Below, piece after piece: positions 26,041 to 36,824 of a stretch of DNA of 64,000 bases. Each line of letters begins with the position of its first letter. Position 1 is the first letter of the stretch. The stretch is from Trichuris trichiura (Eukaryota > Nematoda > Enoplea > Trichinellida > Trichuridae): positions 1 to 64,000 of the forward strand of contig JBAJFE010000056.1 of assembly GCA_037903355.1 (NCBI GenBank), in the 5' to 3' direction. The notes beneath the pieces are model-generated. The model was not told where the DNA came from. It ran no database searches and saw only the letters and a program-made list of their open reading frames with translations. The translations under genes were made by a program, and so were the position numbers.

Positions 26041-29000
26041 ACGAAAATTACTCCGCGTCAGCGTTTTGGAAGACATCGAAATTTGACTATACACAATTTG
26101 AATCTTCCTTGAGTATGAACGCTTGGTTTCCTTCATTGCCGTCTGCACTGAATATGCAGGGAATTTGAACGTATCCAATGGCAGCTTGGAGTTCACATTG
26201 GCATTTAGAGAGACGCGGTTCGTACGCAGTAAAGCATTCAGCTTCGAGAAACTGTAGATCTGAAGGCCATTTTCCCAGTTCTTCCAATATTCAGAGTGGT
26301 TTCCATGAAACGGAAACGCCAAAAGTAGACATGTGAAAAACTATACGCTGGCCACAGGGAGCGAAGTACCAACATGACCGTATTTTTCGTCTTCATTCGT
26401 GGTACAAAATGTAGTGACACTTGCAACACCGCGGAAGCAACCTGAGCACACGTACTCTTGCAGCCAAAGCATCCACTAACTCCACCATGTCGAGGAAAGC
26501 TTCTGAGCTTAAGCCTAGACACATGTCCTTCATCAATCAAAGCATTGCTGTGATTATAATGCAGACTTGCTTCCATGCCATCAGGCATGGACCAAGTGGA
26601 GACATGAATCACTTTCTTTACGAGAGTGAAGCATTATTGCGTTGATGTGATGAGGATGTTCTGCGCATCAGCAAAGTGTTTCGGTGCTGCGATCACGATA
26701 GTGAGGAAAACAGTCCCGATCGAAAGTCGTTGGGTATCTGTCATGACGTACTATGGTAGTGCTTAACTATGCACAGATGCATTGAACAATACGTATGCCA
26801 TGCGCAAGCCGCTATCACCAGCTTTTCTTTTCTCCTACACGCATTTCTTCATTGTCAACCGTCAAAGCTGTTAATTTCTCCGTTGGAATTCTAACAATTC
26901 AAGTACACGCACTATTGTACTTGCTTTCGCAAGGATTCTTTGCAACCAAGCAAAATCGTTCAAAACAGCCGTCTAAGCAAAGAGCATGTCTTTGTTGGCA
27001 GAAGAGAAGGAAACCGGGACAACAGTGCACCTGTTTTAGAGAACTCTTTTGTATGCAGTCATCTAGTGCGTCTGTTGCCTGTGAACATAGCTGGCTTGCC
27101 ATGGGCAATGAAGTTTAACCAGCGACGCAACCGTCCACTTTCTGATGCGTGTGAGCCAGGAACTCGAGGCTTCAACTTATGCCCGGTACTATAGGTCGAC
27201 CAAAGCGATGTCTCCATTTCGCTTCACGCATACATTATAACAGATAACTTTCACGACTCCACACTTTTCGCGGTGTGTGCGTTAGTGTGTTGAATGGCAT
27301 AGTAGGTGCGCATCATGCAGATCATTCCACCAACAGAAAATGACGTCGGAGACTGAATGAGGTCCAAAACTGCCACTGATATAAAGTGGACGGCAACAGA
27401 ATCGTCGTAATAATGAATGAGCACTTCTTCAGATTACAAATGTCGTCTAGCATGAAATGTAGACTTCAGATGTGCAGTGATCTGCACCGATCATGCTACG
27501 CATACGCCGACATTGCTCAGCAGAGCTTGGCCATATTGGTGCGAAACTTATGTGGTGAGCAGTTAACATTTAAAATCTGGTCGGCGAATTTCTGGCACTG
27601 CTTTTGCTCACAGAGACTGCGAAGCAGCTATTGACCTTTTGTTTGTTCTTCTTGACTCAATAATGACTGCCGTTGCGAACGACAAAATCACTATTGCAAC
27701 CACAGCATTGTCGAAACTGTTCCACAAACCAAGGCACAAACAAGAATTCTGCCTTGATTTCGTATGTGATAGAGTTGTGTCAGAGGATAATACTATTGGT
27801 AGAATCGGTTTTCGATGCTCACTTCACTCTTTTCGGTAGAAAGAACATTTCACTTTGCATCCATTCAAATGCGATTTCTCCATTGTAAAAAGGGAAGAAG
27901 AACTTAATGTGAAGTCAGCAGCCGCCTTCTTCCGTTAACATTTGCAGTATTTCAGAGGCACCATAAGGCAAGCAGGTCAACATTAAAAATAACGGAGGCC
28001 ACACGTTTTTCCAACTCATAATGTAACGTCTGTGTAAGATCGTAGAACTGAGTTTTCGCTGCACACATTGCCTTCTTTATAGAAGCATTAACGCTCTATT
28101 CAGTATTCAACACTGACGTCTTGAAAGTGTGAGCAGTACTGATCAGTGCGCAGATCACTACTGGAATACCGTGAATGTACTTCGACGACGCGCTGAAAAA
28201 GATTCGAACGAACACTGCACATGCTTGTCAACGTGCAAGAAACAAACCTGAATAGAGCATTTTCACTGACATGAAAGCAACGGAGAAGGCGAGTGTCAGG
28301 AGTGCCTGTAGTACTTCCCAATAGCGATATGCCGCCATGTCCGTTCATGAACTGGGTGCGTTTGAATGTTATTTAGTTTGCCAGTCATCGTGCACGACCT
28401 TCCAGGAGCTAAGCGGATCTGCGACTTTTCTTCTGTTCAGATAATAGGGTCTGTTTTCTGGACTAACGAACATAGGCAAGAGCACGCTTGAGCTTCTGTG
28501 CTGGCTCCGGCAAATACTTAGTAGGCTGAGCTGAGTTGTCTCGTATGGTAGGAGGTAGCATAAAGGAGAAATCATTTGTGCGTCGCACTGGCACTGTTTC
28601 ATCTGATGTCAGCCTTTCGCAGGTAATGATAGTTTTAGATTCCAGAACGTCTGACGAGTTTCCACTTGGTATCGGAAACGCCTTAATCGCAGTAGCCGTA
28701 GCCATAATTTAAATACTAACTTTGAGTCAGTATCTTCTACCATAGGCACTCTCATTTGAGTGCCAGCAGCACCTCACATGACTGAGCTGCTAGGAGCATA
28801 CTGTTACCAGTTCGTTGCGGTCCATAATTGACTGATCGCATTCCCGGTTTGTGAAGTGGGCACGCTGCTTCCATGCCGTAGACGAAGTGCTTCGCTTTCA
28901 TTTGCTGTTTTTCTTCACAGCTGACTTAGCGTATTGCTCTTTTGTGTTTTTGTTGTTCCATCGGTGAGTTCCCATACCCGTAGCTGCTCCAGTGTTCTTC

Positions 29001-30754
29001 AATTCTTCTTTCAGTGCACACATTCGACATAAACTTTTCTGTCTGGCAAAGCTACTAGTTCTTACTGCTGTAAGTTTGAAAGCTTGGGTATGGCTTTCTC
29101 GATAGCGAAACCGCCGCTCATCTTTTAAATGAGCTTTGAAGTTAGGTGCAGCGTAACCAACCATGTGTTCATCTTTCGCGACCCAGGAAATGGGAACAAA
29201 CCACGATTTAGTTAGCAGCAGAACAGAGTTACTGGAGGGGAACGACCAATAATAACAGTAGTATACCTCCGACTAGCACCAATAATTTGGATTTAACCAT
29301 TATGGAGACCGTTGAGTCGAGGTCAACGTACGACCACTTTGAATGCATACTAACGTCACAGGTGCGGTAGATATTCACTGGAATTTCACAGACAGACCTG
29401 CGTTGACTGCACGGAATTGAAAGACGGCAGTAAACCAGACACGTGCACTGTGCTCTGCTCTGCTCATAATAAGTATGGTTGTTCAACAAAATAGCATTAG
29501 CACATCCGAACGGGCGACCGATGACAAATGTTCGACTGAGCATCAACGTGGAAAATGACGCAGTGCAGCAGCGCCGGAAGTGAGGTTAACCAGACGTTGT
29601 TTACCATTACGGACCATCATGTGAACATGAGAAGACGCTTCACTATGAGGTGTGATCATGAGCCACATGTGACCATCATGTGATCATAACTGCTCAGTAC
29701 TACAATGAGGTCAAATTGAGGTCACATGGAAAGCTCTTCTTCGCTTTGTGGCATGAAATGTTGTATGCTTCAGTGAATCAGCTTATTCGAACAACGTACT
29801 TAGCTGAGGTCTCTGTAAGGTCGCATATATTTTTCTGCACACAGAGCAGCACTGAAGCTTTGGCCATTTTAAACAACATCTGAGCGTTAAGCGCCTTAAA
29901 GGAGCATTCCATAACTTCTCCCAGAAGCTTTCTGAATAGCAAGTATACTGCTGAGAAAATTTTGAGTTGTTTCTCAGAAAAGGCGAGTTCGGAGCACCAA
30001 CGTCGATTCGTTTCTTGATCGCAGGTGACGTCGATTACAAGCTTCTGCTTCCAATGTGTGGGCAACTGAAAAGTGGTTCCACGTCGTGTACATAGTGTAA
30101 TTGCTCAGCTACCTTCCATGCTTCATTAGAAAAGAATTCATTCGATGTCTGGATGAATACACGACAAAACGAACTAAGAAGGAAAAAGAGAGAGAGACGC
30201 AACAGCACGACACAAGCGCAGTATTCACACTGACCGCCACCGCCGGCTATGACCGCTTTATATACCTTTTCTCTGAGTAAATATCTCGGGTCATTCCATA
30301 ATTGCCTGTTTGCCACGGCTTCCCTAATTGCCGAAGTAAAATGATTGGTCAGTTTAGCCACGGCTAACTTCGGTAACCTGCCTCGTGATTGGTCAGTTTG
30401 GCCACGGCTAACTTCGGTGACCTTCCTCGTGATTGCCGCGGTCACATGAGCACTTGTTTATTAAACATAGATTATGACTAATTAATCGGCAATGCGGAAA
30501 TGGAAACAACACACGAGTGTTACTTACCATTCATTCATACGCATCACTGTGGAGGTACATCTGCTTTCCGACTTCAACCTGCAGTGAAATTGAAATTGAC
30601 CACAGACAATGGAAGTTTTTCTTGCTGCGATTAAGTTGAACAAGTGCCCTCTCAGCTGAAGTGTAAAGACAGTAGGGTCAGTCGAATAAGCGCTTTTCTA
30701 CCAACCAAGTATGTCGAAATTACTACGATGGAAGCGGGCACAGTCACAAGTCAA
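26041..30754 (+). repeat. Module B, copy 4 (B4), interrupted and truncated
   Basis: Third long B module, more diverged from B2 and B3 than they are from each other. It is interrupted by a 369-bp insertion (30096-30464). B homology then resumes ('ggcaatgcggaaatggaaacaacac.cgagtgtta', matching B2 near 16916). It ends at the 'gcacagtcac' block at about 30747, where the Copia LTR begins. In B2 and B3 that block continues with 'taccagaaacactaacatt'. Confidence 0.85.
30096..30464 (-). mobile_element. 369-bp insertion, probable solo LTR
   Basis: An insert absent from B1, B2 and B3 interrupts B4 and is flanked by the 6-bp direct repeat ACATAG (30090-30095 and 30465-30470). Read on the minus strand it contains a TATA-box-like 'tatataaag' (about 30258-30266) downstream of two 44-bp tandem repeats at about 30341-30428. 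These carry 'ttagccgtggc.aaactgaccaatcacgagg'. An upstream array of short repeats before a TATA box resembles the U3 region of an LTR. No coding capacity is present. The family is not identified, and the TG...CA ends are not clean, so a MITE is an alternative. Confidence 0.6.
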
Positions 30755-31074
30755 TGTGATTTACGTGCGTAGGCAGAGTCATCGCAACCAAGCCACAGTC
30801 GCAAAGCAGAACTGAATGCGCAATACCGCACCTCCGCTTGCTCCCTGCAAGTGCAAGTACTATTAACGGATCGTGAGGTTACATCTCTTTTCTTATATAC
30901 GCCTAATTAACAAGCACGGGTATTCAGCGAAAGCGAAGACTAGCGAGTAGAAAAATAGCGAGCAAACAGGCAGCGACCAGAGTGTCACACAGTTGGGTAT
31001 GCGCCAAACGTAAATTATCCTGACACGCCTAACTGATATGCTCATACTGACGCGTCAGTTTGCATTTCTCAACA
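30755..31074 (-). repeat. Copia-type 3' LTR
   Basis: On the minus strand the segment starts TGTTGAGAAATG, just after the purine-rich tract 'gtttgagaggaag' (a polypurine-tract candidate at 31075-31088). It ends in ACA at 30755, giving a 320-bp unit with canonical TG...CA ends, 67 bp downstream of the RNase H stop codon. The left end is where homology to module B stops, which supports the boundary. Internal 'gtatataag' near 30895 could be its TATA box. No second LTR was seen in the window, so the element is incomplete. Confidence 0.65.
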
Positions 31075-31141
31075 CTTCCTCTCAAACTGACTGAGTCAAA
31101 TATGGAACTTATCCGCTGCCAAATACGCAAGCATTACAAGG

Positions 31142-32898
31142 CTACACATGAGAAAGCCCTAATCCTTCACGTAGTTCGTGAAAACGGATACGGCCTAGTG
31201 GCTTCGTCATGATGTCTGCCAGTTGATTCGTGCTTGCGACACGCTGATTGTCCAAGTCCCAATTCAGGAACTTCTCTCGCACGAAGTAGTACTTAACAGC
31301 GATATGCTTTGTCCGCTTATGAAATTCCGGATTGCATACCAGCTTCTCCGCTCCCGCGTTGTCGATTTTTAGCACTGGCGTTTTTAATTTAATGCCCAGT
31401 TCGTTTAACAGTCCTGTTAGCCAAATAACTTCCTTCGCTCCTTCACTTGCGGTGATATATTCGGCTTCACAGGTCGACAACACCGTTAATTGCTGCTTAT
31501 TACTAAACCAGGTGATTACTGCACCGTTGTACTTGCAGACAACTCCACTTGTTGACTTTCAATGTTTGACATCTCCAGCAAAGTCTGCATCGCTGTAAGC
31601 CTCTAGGCCTCTAAAACTGACTTTCCCTTTATATAGGATTCCGAAGTCCGTCGTTCCACGCGGATATTTAAAAATGCGTTTGACCGCTTCCCAGTCTGCC
31701 TTTGTTGGCGACTCGAGCTTTTGCGACGCAGTATTGACAGCGAAAGCAATGTCCGGTCGAGTGGCTATCGCTAAGTACATGAGGCTTCCTACAGCACTAC
31801 GGTAGGGCACCTTGTCATCCAGTTCTTCCTCTGTTCCTTGCGTATGCTTAACGCATGGAGTCGATACCTTGTTTGTTCTTGCCATATTAAATTTATTCAG
31901 GATCTTTTCACAGTATCCCTTCTGGCAGACAAACACTGAGCCATCATTTCCGCGTTTGATTTGCATACCCAAAAAGCAGTCCAAGGAACCAATGGTGATC
32001 TTAAATTCCTGTTGCAGCTCTTCCAGAAATTGTTTCACCACTTCGTTGCTAGATCCAGCAACAAGACCATCATCAACGTAAATTTTCTATGGCGGCAATT
32101 AATTTCTTTCCGCTTTCTATGCGCACAAATAAGCATGGATCGGCATGACACTGCTCCAGCTTTTGTTTGCGAATAAATTCCTTGAATCGAGTATTCCAAC
32201 ATCGCGGTGCTTGTTTCAGACCATACAAGCTGCGCTGCAGTTTGCATACACGGCCACTGCCGTCGTCAAATCCTTCCGGTTGCTTCATGTAGACTTCGCT
32301 CTTCTAGCGAGCCGTACAAAAAAGCTGTTTTGACGTCAAACTGCTTCATCACCAATCCTTCATCCGCAACAACTGCAAGTATTGTGGGTACAGTGTCGAA
32401 ACGTGCGACTGGGCTAAAGGTCTCGTCGTAGTCGATTCCATACTTTTGCGCAAAACCTTTCGCAACAAGGCGAGCTTTGTAACGATCAACCGTTCCATCT
32501 GCCTTTGTTTTGACGCGCAAAACCCAGCGACAGCTTAATGCCTTTTTGTCCGCAGGTAGGTCTGTCAAAATCCAGGTTTCATTCTCCGCTAAAGATTGAA
32601 TCTCGTCGTCCGTTGCCTTCTTCCAGTGCATGCTTTCCTTGGCCTTCATTACCTCTGCATATGATTTTGGGATTTCAGCGTCAACTGATAAAAGCGCATA
32701 GTCATCAAGACGCAAAGGTTTTCTCAGTTGAGCCCGATCCCGTAGACTCCGCATCTCTGCGCCAACCGAATCGTTTTCCGTCGAGATCCATTTTTCTTCT
32801 TCTCCCTCAAGAAGAACTACCGAAAGGTAGACTGCCCGTTTCGCGCAGGTAGCCCAATTATTTTTAATGTATACGGTCGTTATATTGTTGTTTTCCAC
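31142..32898 (-). pseudogene. pol: Copia (Ty1/copia) pol remnant: RT and RNase H, broken
   Basis: Decayed copy of a Copia-superfamily polyprotein covering the end of the linker after integrase, reverse transcriptase and RNase H. Hallmarks are the RT start block with CRWVLRVKTKADG, 'KARLVAKGF.Q..G.DY.ETFSPV', 'SLYGLKQAPR.W', the YVDD catalytic box at about 32069-32080, 'VPYRSAVGSLMYLA..TRPDIAF', and the RNase H segment ending in 'NQLADIMTKPL'. The frame is broken near 32285, again near 32085 just before YVDD, and by an in-frame TGA at 31559-31561. Gag, protease and integrase are missing upstream of about 32900. The copy cannot be autonomous. Confidence 0.95.
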
Positions 32899-35191
32899 GA
32901 GTTCGGATTAGGGAGGGAGTCGGATTAAGGAGGTTTCACTGCGTAAGGTTATCAAGAAACCTAGACAGTTAATAATAGTTAAACAAGTGGCAGGCACATG
33001 TAGCGATTTAATCCTTACATAAACAAACAGGATCGTATCGCCGAAAAAAACTATCTTCTCAAATAAGTATGACGCGTATGCGGTATGCCTGCACTCACTG
33101 CCTTGAGTTCGTTGGAAACACAGGGTCAGACTAATGATGGGGCATAGTCGGGTCTGACAGCTGCGTGCGGTTTCATGTCAAATGAAGTTCTGCACCTTAT
33201 TCAAGCCTACTGCTCAAAGCAGGATATTACTACAAAATGAAATAAGTTTATCACGTCAGCATCGCATTCCTTTTAAAGCGATTATTTTACAATCAATGGC
33301 AAAACAACGAGAACAAAGTAAAAATTTGAGAAACGAACCTTGTACTGCATTTTTCTTATACGGCTGTTACATATCTTTTCACCTATGCCCCTGCAAACCT
33401 ACAGTGGCGACATCTACGCGACAGAGTGGTTTATTTATTGCTCCTTTGCCGTCAATGCTTTCCTTATATCTTAGTTTATGCTTAGGCTAGAGCGGGACAG
33501 GATGGACAACAAGGATGTGTAAAACATGTTTATATACTTGCCCTGTATATTTACTTATCGCTCTCTATGGCCAGAATAAATGATAACAAGATGAGATGCT
33601 TATTAAAAAAAGTAGCGAACATTAACAGGTAATATTGAATTTTCAAAAATGAAGACCACTTTGGCCCTAGGAATGGTGGCTCAGTTGCAAGCATTATTCA
33701 CCATCTCACACTCATTTAAGTTTTTCATCAGTTTCAGGCGGAATAGCTGCTAAAATTGTGAGTTGGCAAATTCCCGGACGGTATAAAATTTTCCCAACCG
33801 ATCTAATGCTCTCAGTGGTCGATGAAAATTCTAACGCGCTCAGTTTCAAACAAAATATTTCGCGACAGCGACGCGACGTTTCAACTAACAATTATAACTC
33901 GATTTTAAGCAAATCAATGTTAGAACAAAGTAACCAATGGGAACGAGAAATTAAACGGAACTACTCTTTCAAAGTTGCAACATGACTATTAACTGAAACA
34001 AAAAATAAGCAACACAACTGGAAAAGATGAATGTGCGCTTATTCGACAAACTGTCTAAGCGCTTGATGGCTATACCGATGGACAAAGTTATCTGGTAAAA
34101 TTCTTATCGAAAGTAATGGATTTGACTTGAGGCCAACGTGGCGAAGTATTACATTCTGAGCTTGGAGACTGCATCAAGCTCATGACGAAATTCAAAGGAC
34201 TTTGGCTGTCTCCAGTGCTTTGCCTGTTCGTGCGATCAGCTGGAAGTTGAAACATAAGCTAAATTGAATGGACTGAAATTATAATAGTCATTCACCAGTC
34301 GGCGCAGGTCCGTTTAATTTTCGTGGAAGTGGCGCACGTGGAGGAACAAAGCTACCCATCGGTAACTCGCTGCTTGATAGCTAAAGAATAGCGTAATGGA
34401 AGAAATGTTTCTTTAAACAGCAGCATAAATGACTACTGTCATTGTTTCCACCGGAGCAGTTCTTGTTATCTCACTGTTTCGGTTGGAACCTGACGCAGCC
34501 TAACGAAAAGGATGCTATTTGCTTTAAAAAGCACCTATGAACTTGTACCTTCGTAAAGTAGGGATTTGCTCGCGTGAGGCTTTTGTCTGCGGAAAAGCTG
34601 AAAACATTTTTCTTTTACACCAGCAAAAACAGAAAACAACTTCACAAGGAGGTGAACGAATCTATGGAAAGCATGTCGCTGCTTCCCCTAGAATTGTCAT
34701 CCTGTTCGCAATTGTTCGTCGTTATCTAAAGTATCAAAGTTAGAGACACCTGCTTGTCAACAACTTTAGCGTTGCAACTAACGTAAGTTTCTGACGGCAA
34801 CGTAATTGCCTTCATCGAAGACCTTCAAAATTTACATGTTAATGAACTCCAAAATTTGCTGGCTACTTATCACTTTCGAGTATTTTCTTCACATACTGCT
34901 AAAGTTCGCTTTCTGAACGAAGGAGAATATGGAATATTTTCATTCAGCTGAAACGTATGACAAAAGTAATTGGACAACGATACAATGCTCTATGATACCT
35001 TTGTGATACGATCCGGTGTACGCGGAGTAGACAGCTGCGTTGTCGCAATAGGTCTGAATCAAAAAGTTTTTTATCGTTAACAATGGCAAAAAGAATATAC
35101 GCTGAACCTTTCTGCAGCTATTTCTTTAGGAATTGTGGCAGCACGTTGTAGCACGTGAGAAGATGGTGTGCCGCTGGCAGGTTCCAAGTTG
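32899..35191. other. Intergenic region, no gene seen
   Basis: From the broken 5' edge of the Copia remnant to the coiled-coil gene. I see only short frames (such as 33182-33490 plus) without splice-site support, protein-like composition or known motifs. Neither array sequence nor the missing Copia portion is recognisable. No tRNA-like structure was noticed. Confidence 0.5.
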
Positions 35192-36824
35192 TCATGCAAA
35201 GCCGCACGAGAATGGACAGGGTTCAAATGAACTGTTTCGTGAATGTTCCTTTAAATAAAAAAAGTTGCCTAAACATACAAGACATATCTAACATAACTTC
35301 GTGTTGGCGCCGGCATTGGCAGTCTGTAAGCTACTAAGTAGCTTGGGCATTTCCTGCGTACAAATCTAAAATGATTAGTAAGAAAATTAATAACTGAAAT
35401 ATGAAACAATTGAGCACAGGAAAACAGTTGGAGACAATACACGGAATTGAGAGAGGCATGTGCTGCTTAGACTTAAAATGTACTGCATATGAACTCACTG
35501 AATTGGGATCGTAAAGGTCTCCATCGTCGTCCTGCAAGTTCGCCTTTAACAGATCGATCTCCTGCTCCAGCTTTTTATTCTTCAAAGCAACATTTGCTAG
35601 TTTGCAGCAAGCACTCTTCCACATATCCAATTTGCTCCCCTCTTCAACCATAGTCAAGATTATTAAACATGCAAAAATTATTTTTATGTTATACCCTTCA
35701 AGATTTCGTCTAACGAGTCAGTCGAGTCGCCTAAGTCAGCAACGACTTTTTCAATTTCGTCAACTTCCTTGCGCACATTATGGTACATTTCAAAAGCGCT
35801 TTTGTACTCCCTGGTCCATTCCAACGTTTCGTAATGAGATTGCCAGTAAAGTAGCAGTTTTTCGGTAGCATTGCTTTCTGTTTTGCGCGAATCCCTGAAA
35901 ACAATTCCAAGTTCTCAGGAAAAAGTCGGAAGAATTATGTACTGCCTATTAGAACAACACTATTAACGTAGTTATACGACTTGCACTTGCATAGGGGCAG
36001 TTCGGGAGGTTGAGGTTACAGATAATAGGGATTTTACTTCGCTCTTACTCAGCTCTTCTTTTTCTTTCAGCATTTAGGCAATCCAGTCGACGAGATATTG
36101 GTCCTTCTAATTCAAGCAAGAGGGTATTCTCTTTAATAAGGCTAAAAACAAGCCCTAATCTAATTCATGCAGACATATTAATAAGATATCGTTGGCGGCT
36201 CACCTTTTAATTATCTCTTGCTGCGCCAGGAGTTGACCCTTTGACTTCTTCGCAGATACATCAACTTGCTTTTGAATTTCATTCCAGCGCTTCAACTCAT
36301 TCGCATATTGTCCTAATCGTTGCTCATAGCCTACGATTAAGAAAGGAAATCTACGCGTCAAGCATAAGCAAAACTGGCTTGTCCATTTTTTGTAAGCCAG
36401 GAGCAATAGATATTATTTGGCTACGGAATGGCAAGACAAGCTAAAATGCCAGACCGAAAGGTAGGAGCAGACCCTTGCGATACTGTCCATGCGTGAAGCT
36501 TAATCGTGAGTGTGCAATGGGTACGCACTTAGACGAATTTGTCAAGTGGTGATCTTAAGAAATAGCGGGAAAGAGAGGACAAGGCATCAAAAGAACATAA
36601 ACGCGAAATAGCATAACAAAATGAACAGCAAAGCAATATTTTTACCCTCAATAAGCGCTTGGTTTTCTTCGATTGAAACCAGAATGTCGCGTACAGAGGT
36701 TTCTGAACAAAATCAAGCAGTTTGAAATCGGAAAATAATAGTTACCTAAATCCAAGTATGCTTTCGTTGTGTCCTCTTTTTCCGTTTCGCCTTTCTCACC
36801 GGTAGGAGAATAGTCAACTCCCAT
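35192..36824 (-). CDS. Coiled-coil protein, 220 aa, six exons, unknown family
   Basis: Six exons join in phase on the minus strand: 36824-36746, 36702-36646, 36330-36204, 35894-35695, 35641-35499 and 35248-35192. All introns are GT-AG, with strong donors such as 'ag|gtaact', 'ag|gtgagc' and 'ca|gtgagt'. Introns 1 and 4 are only 43 and 53 nt. The sum is 663 nt, giving 220 residues and a TGA. The product is hydrophilic and almost wholly helical. Heptad-like stretches lie at about residues 26-88 (SVRDILVSIEENQALIEGYE...), 115-150 and 160-190. An acidic DDDGDLYDP follows, then a short Cys-containing tail. There is no signal peptide or membrane segment. The size and multiple coiled coils suit a subunit of a multiprotein scaffold, but I recognise no family. 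The start is the first ATG of the open stretch (MGVDYSPT). Confidence 0.75.

Larger units (their letters stand above)
1..30754. repeat. Mosaic tandem array of A, B and C modules
   Basis: The whole left half is long-unit repeated DNA. The landmark 'ccactggcgg.agacatg' and its variants recur near 3245, 4488, 10876, 17232 and 23832. Its flanking sequence stays alignable for kilobases, with periods of 6388, 6356 and 6600 bp between the last four. Copies differ by many substitutions and by large indels, roughly 80-97 percent identical by eye. There are no long shared reading frames, recognisable domains or terminal repeats. Sequence to the right of 30754 does not belong to the array. It could be a degenerate satellite-like segmental array, decayed copies of a large non-autonomous element, or a family of long non-coding transcription units. 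Nothing seen selects one of these. Confidence 0.9.

Noticed and set aside
30340..30445. CRISPR-like direct repeats
   Set aside because: Only two or three adjacent 44-bp copies without spacers, inside a eukaryotic insertion.
33175..33181. GTCAA as the second target-site duplication of the Copia element
   Set aside because: It is not preceded by an LTR terminus and array sequence does not resume after it, so a chance 5-mer is more likely.
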